From Mesorhizobium sp. AR10 (GTDB lineage Bacteria > Pseudomonadota > Alphaproteobacteria > Rhizobiales > Rhizobiaceae), in contig NZ_CP080524.1 of assembly GCF_024746795.1 (NCBI RefSeq), forward strand, positions 2,334,001-2,398,000: DNA of 64,000 bases, written 5' to 3'. Positions 33,596 through 43,163 of this stretch are shown one piece after another. The position numbers were made by a program, and so were the translations under genes. Within the stretch, counting starts at the first letter, position 1. Every line of letters starts with the position of its first letter. Below the pieces are notes generated by a model. The model had not been told where the DNA came from. It ran no database searches and saw nothing but the letters and a program-made list of their open reading frames with translations.

Positions 33596-34555
33596 CTACG
33601 CGACGCGTGCAGGACTCGGCTTCGGCTTGAGCACAGTGGCGAGCACTATGCCGGCTACGATAAAGGCAGCGCCGACCAGATCGTAGTCGTGCAAACCCTC
33701 TCCGAGCAGCAAATAGGCGAGCACGGCGACGAACACTGTTTGCAAATAGAGCAGCATGCTCGCCCTGCTCGCGCCGAGTGTTTCCACGCTTCGGTTGTAG
33801 AGATAGTACATCAAGGCGCCACCCGGGCCTGCCACATAGGCGAGTGCAAGGAAGCCATTGACGTTCATCGCCGAGCGTTCGTCGTTGAACAATTCCCACA
33901 GGTGGAAGGGCAAGGCGACCAGCGCGCCGGCTCCAAGCAGGAGCACGACCATCGGCAGGAGTTCGATGCCGAATTTGGAACGGCGCAAAAGCACCGTGTA
34001 AAGACCCCAGCAGAACGCGCTGCCAACAATCCACAACTCGCCAGGGTTGAAGCGGAGTTGAAGCAGCGCCGTCAGGTTGCCGTGCGCGACGATGACCATC
34101 ATGCCGGCGAGCGCAACCAGCGCGCCAAGCGACTTCCAAAGCCCGAGGGGCTCGCCGAGCACGAAACGGGCGAGCACCATCGTCATGACAGGAGATAGCG
34201 CCATGATGATGCCGGCCGTGGTCGCGTCGGTGTCGTTGAGGCCATGGTAGATCATGCCTTGGCACAGCGTGAGGCCGATCGCCCCGACGACGACGATCTC
34301 CAGGGCTCGGGATCGTAGAAGCCCTATCATCGCGTCATGATGCCGGTGCACGATCGGCAGCAGGATGGCGAAAGCCAGGGTCAGCCGCCAGAAGCAGAGG
34401 CCCCAGGGCGGCATTTCAGGCGCAACCCATTTGGCCGCGATATACACACCAGCCGAAAGAAGCCAGCATAGGACGGCGGCCGGATAGCCGGTCATGGAGG
34501 ATGTGGAGCCAACGGCAGGTTGCTCTGCTTGATGAGCTATCGGCATTGCCTGCAT
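33596..34555 (-). CDS. EamA/DMT-family transporter
   Basis: 319 residues, ten membrane helices as two EamA repeats (first ending LALAGMMVIVAHG-like, here VALAGMMVIVAHG; second ending VGAAFIVAGIVLATVLKP). The family exports amino acids, metabolites or drugs. It lies between cheL and the fliJ-like gene, and nothing in it suggests a flagellar role, so it is an insertion into the cluster. Confidence 0.85.
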   Translation of the reverse strand: MQAMPIAHQAEQPAVGSTSSMTGYPAAVLCWLLSAGVYIAAKWVAPEMPPWGLCFWRLTLAFAILLPIVHRHHDAMIGLLRSRALEIVVVGAIGLTLCQGMIYHGLNDTDATTAGIIMALSPVMTMVLARFVLGEPLGLWKSLGALVALAGMMVIVAHGNLTALLQLRFNPGELWIVGSAFCWGLYTVLLRRSKFGIELLPMVVLLLGAGALVALPFHLWELFNDERSAMNVNGFLALAYVAGPGGALMYYLYNRSVETLGASRASMLLYLQTVFVAVLAYLLLGEGLHDYDLVGAAFIVAGIVLATVLKPKPSPARVA

Positions 34556-34669
34556 GTCATGACCTCCCCTTCAATGAACGGTAGCCCAAGGACGTACCCG
34601 CAATATATCCCCATGCATCTTGTTCTGAAAATAGTGAGGTCGAAAAGAGAACCGGGGTCAAAAGCAGAA

Positions 34670-35053
34670 TTACTCCTGCTCCCGCTTCTGCGTGATGAGG
34701 TCGAGGCGGTCGCGGTCTGAGCGTTCGCGGTCGTCGCGGCGGCGCACGTCCTTGTAGGCGCGTTCGACCATGTTGGTGCGCGCGGTGGCGGTGGCGATCA
34801 GACCGGCCTCCTGCCTGGCGCTTTCCAGGCTCGCCTCCTGGCGAACGACGGCATTGGCGATGCGGCGATGGTAAAGGTCGGGAAACAGGCCTGCCAGCGA
34901 GTCGGCCGCGTCGAAATGCTCGACCAGTTGCCTGGCCTCGGCCTCAGCCGTGGCGGCTGCGGATAGAAACGTCGCATGGCGGGTCTCGTGCAGCGCCTTC
35001 AGCTGTTCCTGCACCAGTACCAATTTCCTGAGGCGATCCTTGCGCGTGCTCAT
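34670..35053 (-). CDS. fliJ: FliJ-like flagellar protein (putative)
   Basis: 127 residues from ATG 35053, nearly all charged coiled coil (RKDRLRKLVLVQEQLKALHETRHATFLSAAATAEAEARQLVEHF, VERAYKDVRRRDDRERSDRDRLDLITQKREQE). FliJ, a cytoplasmic chaperone-recycling and ATPase-stalk protein, has this form. It lies 5 bases after fliR, where S. meliloti has a similar small gene. Assignment by shape and position; identity is not proven. Confidence 0.55.
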   Translation of the reverse strand: MSTRKDRLRKLVLVQEQLKALHETRHATFLSAAATAEAEARQLVEHFDAADSLAGLFPDLYHRRIANAVVRQEASLESARQEAGLIATATARTNMVERAYKDVRRRDDRERSDRDRLDLITQKREQE

Positions 35054-35058
35054 CTTGT

Positions 35059-35811
35059 CTATCGCGCCAGCGTGAGATCGACAAAGCCGTTGGCGAACAA
35101 CGACAGCAAGGTGCCTATGGCGAAGTAGAAGATGATCAGCCCGCCGGCGATGACGAAGGGCAGCGAGATGAAATAGACCGGGATTTGCGGGGTCAGCTTG
35201 TTGACGAAGCCGATGGTCAGATTGACGAGGAGGGCATAGGCGACAAACGGACTGCCGAGGCGGATGACCAGGAAGAAGGCGTCCGACACCGTGTCGGTGA
35301 CATCGACGAGGGCCGCTTGCGGGTTGAAGAAGATATTGACCGGCGCGACCGTGTAGGAGGCGACGAGCGCGCGCACGATCTCGTGGTCGAAATCGAAGAC
35401 GAAGAGCAAAAGCAGTGCCGAAAACGAGATGATGGCGGCAAGTGCTGCCTGCGGCTCGGGTTCTTCGATGGCCGGCCCGCCGGCGCCGCCATAGCCGATC
35501 ATCGTGGCGATGCCCGCGCCCATGAAGCGCAGCGCCTCCATGTAGAGCCTGGTCATGGCGCCGATCAGCCCGCCGACCAGAAGTTCCGAGATGATCATCG
35601 GCACCAGTATTTGCGGACGCGGATCGACGAAAGGAAAGATGCGGTCCCAGAGGAAGGTGAGCAGGCCGCCGGTGGCGGCGATCGCCACGAACAGCCTGAC
35701 CTGAACCGGCACGCGGGCACTGGACAGGCCGGGCATCAGCATGAAGCAGCTGCCGATGCGGCAGAAGGCGAGGAAGGCGGCGATCACGACGCCTTGCGAC
35801 AGCGCGGTCAC
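35059..35811 (-). CDS. fliR: Flagellar export gate protein FliR
   Basis: 250 residues, hydrophobic, about six helices: [71 protein letters not shown], ending DLTLAR. FliR forms the export gate with FliP and FliQ. The GTG start shares GTGA with the flhA stop, so the two are translationally coupled. Confidence 0.9.
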   Translation of the reverse strand: MTALSQGVVIAAFLAFCRIGSCFMLMPGLSSARVPVQVRLFVAIAATGGLLTFLWDRIFPFVDPRPQILVPMIISELLVGGLIGAMTRLYMEALRFMGAGIATMIGYGGAGGPAIEEPEPQAALAAIISFSALLLLFVFDFDHEIVRALVASYTVAPVNIFFNPQAALVDVTDTVSDAFFLVIRLGSPFVAYALLVNLTIGFVNKLTPQIPVYFISLPFVIAGGLIIFYFAIGTLLSLFANGFVDLTLAR

Positions 35812-37895
35812 GATATGGTCCCGAGCACCTTGATCTCGACGCCCTTGGCGATTTCGACATGGCTGAGCACCGGCAGCGTGGTGAACAGGCGCTCGATGAT
35901 CATGCGCACATAGGGGCGCGCATCCGGCGCGGTAACCAGCACGAAGCGTTCACCGGCTTCGAGATGCTTGCGGATCGCCTTGGTCGCGTCCTGGCCGAAC
36001 TCCTCCAGCTGGCGTGGGTCGATGTCGAATTCGCGCACCTCGCCCTTGGCGTCGCGCTTGAGGCTCTGGTGGAAGGCGAGGTCCCAGCGGTTGCCGAGGC
36101 GCAGCACCTTGAGCACGCCGCCCTCCGAGAGGTCGCCGCAGATCTGCTGGGCCATGCGGATGCGGACATGCTCGACGATCTGCTCGGTGCGACGCACGTG
36201 CGGCGCGATCTCGGCGATGGCCTCGATGATCAAATGCAGGTTGCGGATCGAGACGCGTTCGGCCAGCAGCAGCTTCAGCACCGCCTGCAGGCCGGGATAG
36301 GAGATGTGCGAGGTGCAGATCTCGTCGGCGAGCTTGCGGTATTCCGGGTCCTGGCGTTCGAGCAGCGCCTTCATGTCCTTGTAGGACAGAAGCTGAGGCA
36401 GGTTGTTGCGGATGACTTCGGAGAGATGGGTGAGCAGCACCGACATGTTGTCGGCAAAGGTGAAGTTCTCGCGCTTCAGATCCTCGGCGAAGGTTTCGAG
36501 CACCGAGAAGGCGCGCATGCCGAAGGCCGGCTCGCGGATCTCCTCGCCGGGCATGTCGGGCACGTCGCGGGTGCCGAGCAGCACCATGATCTCGCCGACG
36601 CGCATCTGGTATTCGGCGACGACGGTGCCGTGCACCTTGATCTGGTAGCTTTTCGGCGGAATGGCGAAATCGTCGGCGACACGCACTTCCGGCACGACGA
36701 AGCCATATTGCGTGGCAAACTTCTTGCGCATCTTGGCCATGCGGAAGACCAGTTCCTGATGCGACACCAGCAGCCTTGTCGACAGCTGCTTGCCGATCAG
36801 AAGTTCGATCTCGGCAGTGGCGAGCGAGGCCTTGACCGAGTTCTTTTCCTCCTCGACCTTGGTGGCCTTCTCCTGGTCCTTGACCGCTTCGGCGGCGGCG
36901 ACGGCGCGGTTGTGGCGCATCGGGATGATGTAGCCGAGGCCGGCCATGCCGCCGGCGAGCGCGAAGAACGGAAAAAACGGCAGGCCGGGCATCAGGCCAA
37001 GAAGGACGAGCAGCGATGCCGCGACGTAGAGCGCGCGCGGGTGGGCGCCGAGCTGGCCGAACACCGCCTGGTTGGTCGAGCCGCGGGTGCCGCCCTTGGA
37101 GACGAGCAGGCCGGCGGCGAGCGAGACGATCAGCGCCGGGATCTGGGTGACGAGGCCGTCGCCGACCGACAGCTTGATGAACACGTCGGCGGCTTCGCCC
37201 ATGCCCATGCCATGGCGGATATAGCCGATGGCGATGCCGCCGACGATGTTGATGGCGGTGATGATGAGGCCGGCAATGGCGTCGCCACGCACGAATTTCG
37301 AAGCACCGTCCATGGAGCCGAAGAAGGACGATTCCTCCTCCAGTTCGCGGCGACGCAATTGTGCCGTCTTGTCGTCGATCATGCCGGCGGACAGGTCGGC
37401 GTCGATCGACATCTGCTTGCCCGGGATAGCATCGAGCGTGAAGCGCGCGCCGACCTCGGCGATGCGGGTGGCGCCCTTGGTGATGACGATGAAGTTGACC
37501 ACGATCAGGATCATGAAGACGATGAGGCCGATGACGAAATCGCTCGCCATTACCAGCTTGGAGAAACCGGCGATGACGTAGCCGGCGGCGTGGGTGCCTT
37601 CATTGCCATGCGCCAGGATCATGCGCGTGGTGGCGATGTTGAGCGATAGCCTGAGCATGGTGGCGATGAGCAGGACGGTCGGGAACGAGGAGAAGTCGAG
37701 CGGCCTCTGGATCCACAGCGCCACCATCAGGATCAGCACCGACAGCGCGATCGAGAAGGCAAGGCCGATGTCGATGAGGAAGGCCGGGATCGGCAGGAAC
37801 AGCACGGCCAGGATGATGACGATGCCGATCGCGAAGAAGACGTCGCGGCCGTTCTTGGCAACCGCGCCGGGCTGAATGCTTTCGCTGATCGCCAT
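35808..37895 (-). CDS. flhA: Flagellar export protein FlhA
   Basis: 695 residues, the expected length. The N-terminal half carries eight membrane helices with the FHIPEP signature ([41 protein letters not shown]) and [21 protein letters not shown]. The C-terminal half is the cytoplasmic ring domain that docks chaperone-substrate complexes ([23 protein letters not shown]). It is the first gene of the flhA-fliR-fliJ-like set and is divergent from the monooxygenase-fold gene at 38015. Confidence 0.95.
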   Translation of the reverse strand: MAISESIQPGAVAKNGRDVFFAIGIVIILAVLFLPIPAFLIDIGLAFSIALSVLILMVALWIQRPLDFSSFPTVLLIATMLRLSLNIATTRMILAHGNEGTHAAGYVIAGFSKLVMASDFVIGLIVFMILIVVNFIVITKGATRIAEVGARFTLDAIPGKQMSIDADLSAGMIDDKTAQLRRRELEEESSFFGSMDGASKFVRGDAIAGLIITAINIVGGIAIGYIRHGMGMGEAADVFIKLSVGDGLVTQIPALIVSLAAGLLVSKGGTRGSTNQAVFGQLGAHPRALYVAASLLVLLGLMPGLPFFPFFALAGGMAGLGYIIPMRHNRAVAAAEAVKDQEKATKVEEEKNSVKASLATAEIELLIGKQLSTRLLVSHQELVFRMAKMRKKFATQYGFVVPEVRVADDFAIPPKSYQIKVHGTVVAEYQMRVGEIMVLLGTRDVPDMPGEEIREPAFGMRAFSVLETFAEDLKRENFTFADNMSVLLTHLSEVIRNNLPQLLSYKDMKALLERQDPEYRKLADEICTSHISYPGLQAVLKLLLAERVSIRNLHLIIEAIAEIAPHVRRTEQIVEHVRIRMAQQICGDLSEGGVLKVLRLGNRWDLAFHQSLKRDAKGEVREFDIDPRQLEEFGQDATKAIRKHLEAGERFVLVTAPDARPYVRMIIERLFTTLPVLSHVEIAKGVEIKVLGTIS

Positions 37896-38014
37896 GTCTT
37901 CCCCAAATCACAAGCCTGCCCGTGCGGCAGCCTGGTGAGCCTAAGCGACCAAGCTTGCGCGAGGGTGGGAGACTGGCTACTGCACCGTGCCCCGAGCCTT
38001 CGAAAGGAAACCCC

Positions 38015-38314
38015 ATGCTGTTGATCATTGGCACCGTCCGCTTGCCGCCGGACAAGCTTGAGGAGGCAAAGCCGGTGATGGAGCGGATGATTCTGGGCAG
38101 CCGCGCCGAGCCAGGCTGCATTGAATATTCCTACGCGCAGGATGTGCTCGACCCGGGGCTCATTCGGGTAACCGAGGTCTGGAGCGACAGGGTCGCGCTG
38201 GATGCGCATTTCCGCTCGGCACATATTCAAAGCTGGCGTGCAAGCTGGCCGGGGCTTGGCATCCGCGACCGCAATCTCGTGCTCTATGAGGCGGGTGAGC
38301 CCAAGCCGATCTGA
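38015..38314 (+). CDS. Antibiotic-biosynthesis-monooxygenase (ABM) fold protein
   Basis: 99 residues from ATG 38015 with AAAGGAAA upstream. IIGTVRLPPDKLEEAKPVMERMILGSRAEPGCIEYSYAQDVLDPGLIRVTEVWSDRVALDAHFRSAHIQSW is a complete ABM ferredoxin-like domain (YgiN-like). Such proteins dimerise and act on quinones or heme-like ligands. It is divergent from flhA and upstream of the CLC gene, and has no evident flagellar role. Confidence 0.85.
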   Translation: MLLIIGTVRLPPDKLEEAKPVMERMILGSRAEPGCIEYSYAQDVLDPGLIRVTEVWSDRVALDAHFRSAHIQSWRASWPGLGIRDRNLVLYEAGEPKPI

Positions 38315-38354
38315 TCGGCAGCGGCCTTTCGCTTTCGTCGCCAGGTCGCGCCAC

Positions 38355-40229
38355 ATGGCTGCTTTGGACTGCCGGCGTCGTGGTTGCCATGCTCCGTCGC
38401 CGGGCGTATCAGGCTTCACTTCCCTTGGATATCGGCGAGCCGCCCCGGTGCCTTCCAGAAACCAACCGCAAGTCTATGCCCGCCGGCTTCGCGCGGTGCT
38501 CGTCAGATCGATCCCGCTGCTCGAAGCGCGCGGCATCGTCGTGGTCATTCTGGCTGGTATCGTCGGGGTGATGGCTGGCGTGCTCGTCACAGCCATGAGC
38601 CAGCTGGTGCTGAGCATGCATGGGCTATTGTTCGGCGTTCAGCCCGGCGGCCGGCTTTCGGCAATGTTTTCCCTGCAGAGCCCGGTGCAGGCGCTGATAC
38701 CGGCGATCGGCGGCATCCTGCTCGGGCTGACGGTGATCTGGCTGCGAAAGTGGAAATTCCGCACCCCGGTCGATCCAATCGAGGCCAACGCGCTCTATGG
38801 CGGGCGCATGTCACTCACCGACACCTTCATCATCGCCGGGCAGACGATGATCTCGAGCGGCTTTGGCGCCTCGGTCGGATTGGAGGCGGGCTATACGCAG
38901 GTCGGTTCCGGACTGGCCTCGCGGCTGGCGCGCGCCTTCAGGCTGCGCCGCAACGATGTCCGCATCCTGGTCGGCTGCGGTGCCGCCGGCGCGATCGCCG
39001 CTGCCTTCGACGCGCCGCTGACCGGCGCCTTCTACGGCTTCGAGCTGGTTATCGGCATCTATTCGGTCGCCAATGTTGCGCCGGTCATGACCGCCGCGAT
39101 CTGCGCCTCGCTGACCGCCGAAATCTTCGGCGTGGTTCCGTTTCCGCTGGAGCTCTCCGGCCTGCCGGCACTCACTGTCAGCCAGTATCTGCCGTTCCTG
39201 CTGCTCGGGTTGTTGGGCGGTGCTGCCTCGATTGCCATCATGCATCTGGTGAGCCTGATCGAGCGCGGTTTCGCGCGGCTGTCGATCGATGCCTCGCTGC
39301 GTCCTTTCATCGGTGGCGTGCTCGTCGGGCTGCTGGGGCTGGTCACGCCGCAGGTACTGTCCAGCGGTCATGGCGCACTGCACCGCGAGTTCGCGATGAA
39401 TTACGGGCTGGCCGTGGTCGCAAGCGTCTTTGTGCTGAAGCTGGCGGCATCGGCAATCTCGCTCGGCTCCGGCTTTCGCGGCGGATTGTTCTTCGCCTCG
39501 CTGTTCCTCGGCGCCTTGCTCGGCAAGATGTTCGCCGGTGTGATGGCCCTGGTCTCGCCGGCGACCGGCATCGACCCCGCCGTTGCTGCCGTCGTCGGCA
39601 TGACCTCGCTGGCCGTCGGCGTCGTCGGCGGTCCGCTGACGATGACGTTCCTGGCGCTGGAATCGACCCGCGACCTGACGCTCACCGGTGTGGTGCTGGC
39701 GGCCTCGATCATGGCGGCGATCCTGGTGCGCGAAACCTTCGGTTATTCCTTCTCGACATGGCGTTTCCACCTGCGTGGCGAGACGATCCGCAGCGCCCAT
39801 GATGTCGGCTGGATGCGCAGCCTGACGGTCGGCTCGATGATGCGAAAGGATGTCCGCACAATCGACGCCTCGAAGACGCTTGCGGACTTTCGCAAGGGGG
39901 TGCCGCTGGGTTCAGCGCAGCGCGTCATCGCGGTGGATACCGGGCAGCACTATATGGGCGTGCTGATCGTCGCCGAACTGCACAGCGACCAGTCCGATGG
40001 CGAGACGCCGGTGCTATCGCTGGCGAAGTTTAGGGATGCCGTCCTGGTGCCGAGCATGAACGTCCAGTCCGCGGCCGAGACCTTCCAGCGCGCCGGCGCC
40101 GAGGAACTGGCGGTGGTCGAGGATTTCGCCGATCAGGTCGTCGTCGGGCTGTTGACCGAGGGCCATCTGATGCGGCGCTATGCCGAGGAGTTGGACAAGG
40201 CGCGGCGGGACCTGTCGGGCGAAGGTTAG
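38355..40229 (+). CDS. CLC-family chloride channel/antiporter with CBS domain
   Basis: About 624 residues from ATG 38355; the exact start is uncertain. Ten or more membrane helices form the CLC core. The canonical GREGP filter is replaced by GASVGLEAGYTQ (Glu177 keeps the gating position), and the GSGIP loop is not recognisable at LYGGRMSLTDTF. GSGFRGGLFFASLFLGALLGKMF is the later filter strand. A C-terminal CBS-type domain (VGSMMRKDVRTIDASKTLADF) follows. It conducts or exchanges an anion; the altered filter leaves selectivity open. Confidence 0.85.
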   Translation: MAALDCRRRGCHAPSPGVSGFTSLGYRRAAPVPSRNQPQVYARRLRAVLVRSIPLLEARGIVVVILAGIVGVMAGVLVTAMSQLVLSMHGLLFGVQPGGRLSAMFSLQSPVQALIPAIGGILLGLTVIWLRKWKFRTPVDPIEANALYGGRMSLTDTFIIAGQTMISSGFGASVGLEAGYTQVGSGLASRLARAFRLRRNDVRILVGCGAAGAIAAAFDAPLTGAFYGFELVIGIYSVANVAPVMTAAICASLTAEIFGVVPFPLELSGLPALTVSQYLPFLLLGLLGGAASIAIMHLVSLIERGFARLSIDASLRPFIGGVLVGLLGLVTPQVLSSGHGALHREFAMNYGLAVVASVFVLKLAASAISLGSGFRGGLFFASLFLGALLGKMFAGVMALVSPATGIDPAVAAVVGMTSLAVGVVGGPLTMTFLALESTRDLTLTGVVLAASIMAAILVRETFGYSFSTWRFHLRGETIRSAHDVGWMRSLTVGSMMRKDVRTIDASKTLADFRKGVPLGSAQRVIAVDTGQHYMGVLIVAELHSDQSDGETPVLSLAKFRDAVLVPSMNVQSAAETFQRAGAEELAVVEDFADQVVVGLLTEGHLMRRYAEELDKARRDLSGEG

Positions 40230-40245
40230 AGTCGCCCCGATAGCG

Positions 40246-41889
40246 TCAGTGCTCGATCGGTCCTTTCGGCAGAACGAGTGCCGTACCGGCGGTCGTCGGG
40301 CGCTCGATCATGCGACGCACGCGCGGCGGCTCGTCGCCACTGTGCAGCGCCCGCACGCGTTCGCTGACGACGGCGTCGGCATGGGTGGCCCGCCTGTTGT
40401 GGCGGATATATTCGAGCCATGTCGGCGTGTGGTAGTGCTCGATCCATATTGCGGGATTTTCGAGGTCGCGCGCCAGTGTCCAGTTGCGGGCGCCGTCACG
40501 GCGGCGGATGCGGCCGCGTTCGGCCATGGTGGCGAGAAACTCCGGCACGTCCTCTTCGCGGATGATGTACTCGATCATGATGGCGATGGGACCGCTGCGC
40601 GGCTTGAGGTCGAGCGCAAGATGCGGTTCCTTGAAGCGGTTGAGCGGATCGAGGTTGAGCACCGCCTGTTGTGGGAGAGGCAGCAGCAGGCCGATCGCGC
40701 CGCCGGCCAGCATCGCGATGCTGGCGGCGATCAGCGCGGTCTCGGCGCCATGCGCGTCGGCGACGACGCCCCAGACCCAGCTGCCGAGCGCGATGCCGCC
40801 GAAGGTCGCCGTCTGGTAGACCGAAAGCACCCGGCCGACCACCCAGCGCGGCGTCGACATCTGCACCGTGATGTTGAAATGCGACAGCGCGATCACCCAG
40901 CAGGCGCCGCCGACGAGCAGTCCGAGCGACGTCAGCCAGGCATTGTCACTGATGGCGGCATTGAGGGCGCAGAGCGCGAAGCCGGCGAATGCCATGCGCA
41001 CCATCGTCTCGCTGGACAGGATCTGCCGTAGCCGGACGCTGATCAGCGCGCCGCCGACCGCGCCGATGCCGAAAGCACCGAGCATGATGCCGTAGGTCAA
41101 GGCGTCACCCCTAACGACGTCGCGCGCGACCAGCGGCAGCAGCGCCAGCACCGCGCCGGCGCTGAAGCCGAAAGCCGCACCCCTGACCAGCACCTTGCCG
41201 ATATTGGGCGACATGGCGACGTAGCGCAGGCCGGCGCCCATCGCCGCGCCCAGCGTCTCGCGCGGCAGTGTCGACGCCGGCAGGTCCGGCTTCCAGCGGG
41301 CGAGCACGATAATGAGGCCGACATAGCTCAGCGCGTTTGCGGCAAAGGCTGCGGCCGCGCCCGCTGCGGCAACGATGATGCCGCCGATCGCCGGGCCGAC
41401 GCTGCGCGTCAGGTTGAAGCCGAGCGAGTTGAGGGCGACGGCCGCCGGCAGCTTGGGGCGCGGAACCATATCGCCGACCGAAGCCTGCCACGACGGGCTG
41501 TTCAGAGCCGTGCCGCTGTCGATCAGGAAGGTGAAGGCAAGCAGCGTCCATGGCGTTATCAGGCCAAACCAGGTGAACAGGGTCAGAAGCACCGAGACGA
41601 CCAGCATGAAGATCTGGGCGACCAGCATCACCTTGCGCCGGTTGAAGCTGTCGGCGATGGCGCCGGCGAGGAGCGCAAACAGCATGATCGGCAAGGTGGT
41701 CGACGCCTGGACGAGCGCGACCTGGTAGGACGAGGTGGCGATGGTGGTCATCATCCAGGCAGCACCGACGCCCTGGATCAGGCCACCGAAATTCGACACC
41801 AGGCTGGCCGACCATACGGCACGGAAAATGCCGTGCCTGAACGGTGCCAGCGCCGAGACGCGTTCGCTGGCCGGCTCGTCATCGATCAT
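40246..41889 (-). CDS. MFS exporter with C-terminal ABM-like domain
   Basis: 547 residues. Residues 15-415 are an MFS_3 (EntS-like) transporter of 12 helices with LAGAIADSFNRRKVMLVAQ as the loop 2-3 motif. A linker leads to an extra cytoplasmic domain of about 95 residues (IMIEYIIREEDVPEFLATMAERGRIRRRDGARNWTLARDLENPAIWIEHYHTPTWLEYIRHN) that has the strand-helix pattern of ABM/NIPSNAP proteins. MFS_3 members export siderophores or drugs. Its 3' end converges on the CLC gene (16 bases). Confidence 0.82.
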   Translation of the reverse strand: MIDDEPASERVSALAPFRHGIFRAVWSASLVSNFGGLIQGVGAAWMMTTIATSSYQVALVQASTTLPIMLFALLAGAIADSFNRRKVMLVAQIFMLVVSVLLTLFTWFGLITPWTLLAFTFLIDSGTALNSPSWQASVGDMVPRPKLPAAVALNSLGFNLTRSVGPAIGGIIVAAAGAAAAFAANALSYVGLIIVLARWKPDLPASTLPRETLGAAMGAGLRYVAMSPNIGKVLVRGAAFGFSAGAVLALLPLVARDVVRGDALTYGIMLGAFGIGAVGGALISVRLRQILSSETMVRMAFAGFALCALNAAISDNAWLTSLGLLVGGACWVIALSHFNITVQMSTPRWVVGRVLSVYQTATFGGIALGSWVWGVVADAHGAETALIAASIAMLAGGAIGLLLPLPQQAVLNLDPLNRFKEPHLALDLKPRSGPIAIMIEYIIREEDVPEFLATMAERGRIRRRDGARNWTLARDLENPAIWIEHYHTPTWLEYIRHNRRATHADAVVSERVRALHSGDEPPRVRRMIERPTTAGTALVLPKGPIEH

Positions 41890-41936
41890 AAATACTGTCC
41901 GCCTTCACGTGCTGGTTTCGTCTGCTCACTCGACCG

Positions 41937-42281
41937 TCATACCGTCCCTTCCAAGTACAGCACGGCGCCGCAAAGGGCGAACCCCTCTTCGAAAAAGATC
42001 ATGATCCAGCAACAGGATAGCGAAGGCAAAAATACGTCAGGACGTGACAGTCTCTTGCCCAGCGCAAGGTTCTCATTGGTCCACGTCAGGGCGTCTCTGC
42101 GGGTCGCATGCAGCGCTTCGGTGGGGTGGCCCATAGCGTCGCCGACGTGAAGGCGCAGGAAAGGCTCCATGCCGACGAGCCGCAGCCATGACGGTTCATC
42201 CCGCCGCGCCAGATCGACAAGATCTTCCACGGACGCCGCAGGCCATTTCATGGCATCGCGCAAAAACCCACCGCGCAGCAA
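41937..42281 (-). CDS. Hypothetical protein, doubtful
   Basis: 114 codons in the gap between the MFS gene and fliQ. The middle (VEDLVDLARRDEPSWLRLVGMEPFLRLHVGDAMGHP) looks protein-like, but the C-terminal third (SLSCCWIMIFFEEGFALCGAVLYLEG) does not and there is no clear ribosome-binding site. The rest of the gap to 42460 shows nothing I recognise. Could be a decayed gene. Confidence 0.25.
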   Translation of the reverse strand: MLRGGFLRDAMKWPAASVEDLVDLARRDEPSWLRLVGMEPFLRLHVGDAMGHPTEALHATRRDALTWTNENLALGKRLSRPDVFLPSLSCCWIMIFFEEGFALCGAVLYLEGTV

Positions 42282-42460
42282 GCCGTGTGTGCCGGCCGAG
42301 AGCTATTCCGCACATGGCCTGCCGGTCGGTCTTGCCTGCTTCATGGCATTCCAAGAAATCATCGGGACAAATGGCGCCGCGGGCAGAGCAGCGCCTTGCC
42401 ACGAAGGTGCACAATCTAGCCGGAACCCCGTGGGTCGCAAGCGCTGCCCAAGGCCGGTGC

Positions 42461-42727
42461 CTAGAAGCCGTTCTCGATGCGCTCGAAGATGACGTTGGTG
42501 AACGCCGATATCTGGCTGCCGATAAACGGGCCGGTCAGGGCCACGACCAGCATGATGGCGACGATCTTCGGCACGAACGTCAGCGTGATTTCCTGGATCT
42601 GGGTCAAGGCCTGGATCAGAGCGATGCCGATGCCGACGACCATGGCGACCAGCACCACCGGGGCGGAAGCGGTCAGTACCGTCCACACCGCATACTGGAC
42701 GATGTCGAGAGCATCAGCCTCGTTCAT
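42461..42727 (-). CDS. fliQ: Flagellar export gate protein FliQ
   Basis: 88 residues, the family length, with two helices: VLTASAPVVLVAMVVGIGIALIQALTQIQEITLTFVPKIVAIMLVVALTGPFI. GIGIALIQALTQIQEITLTFVPK is the FliQ signature. It is part of the FliP5-Q4-R1 gate. It follows flgD by 28 bases and is the last gene before the non-flagellar insertion. Confidence 0.92.
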   Translation of the reverse strand: MNEADALDIVQYAVWTVLTASAPVVLVAMVVGIGIALIQALTQIQEITLTFVPKIVAIMLVVALTGPFIGSQISAFTNVIFERIENGF

Positions 42728-42755
42728 GGGATGGGACCCTGGCTTGAGATCGGCC

Positions 42756-43163
42756 CTAGCTTGCCGCCTTGACCGAGACGCCCGGGCCGACCGCGACTTC
42801 CGTCCCGTTCTGCAGCACCGCGATGAGGCCGCTGCTGGCGAGTCGCACCGATGCCACCGTGCCGGTGGTCTTGCCGTCGGCGGAGGTGATCGAACGGCCG
42901 ATCAGGGCATCCGCCTGCGACAATGCCGAGGACTGCATGATCTGGTCAAGCTTGGTGTTCGTCTGCACCGATTGCTCGACCTGCGAAAAGGTGGCGAGCT
43001 GGGCAACGTATTGCGTCGAATCCATCGGCTTGGTCGGATCCTGGTTCTTCATTTCGGCGATCAGCAGCTTCAGGAACGACTGGTAGTCGACCGCTGTCTT
43101 GGAGGTCGACTGGCTGGCCTGGTTGGCGCCGGTCGGTATCGTCGTCGTCATGTCCACGTTCAT
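42756..43163 (-). CDS. flgD: Hook-cap protein FlgD
   Basis: 135 residues, shorter than enteric FlgD (about 230) but normal for rhizobia. The conserved N-terminal part is YQSFLKLLIAEMKNQDPTKPMDSTQYVAQLATFSQVEQSVQTNTKLDQI. The C-terminal Tudor and Fn3-like domains are reduced to one small beta segment. It caps the growing hook. Its ATG shares a base with the flbT stop (TGATG). Confidence 0.92.
   Translation of the reverse strand: MNVDMTTTIPTGANQASQSTSKTAVDYQSFLKLLIAEMKNQDPTKPMDSTQYVAQLATFSQVEQSVQTNTKLDQIMQSSALSQADALIGRSITSADGKTTGTVASVRLASSGLIAVLQNGTEVAVGPGVSVKAAS

Noticed and set aside
35859..37649. 596-codon forward ORF opposite flhA
   Set aside because: Typical high-GC shadow of a long conserved gene; composition is His/Asp/Gly-rich and without a domain.
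42188..42772. Forward ORF over fliQ
   Set aside because: Overlaps fliQ on the other strand, which is fully supported, and has low-complexity Arg/Asp composition.
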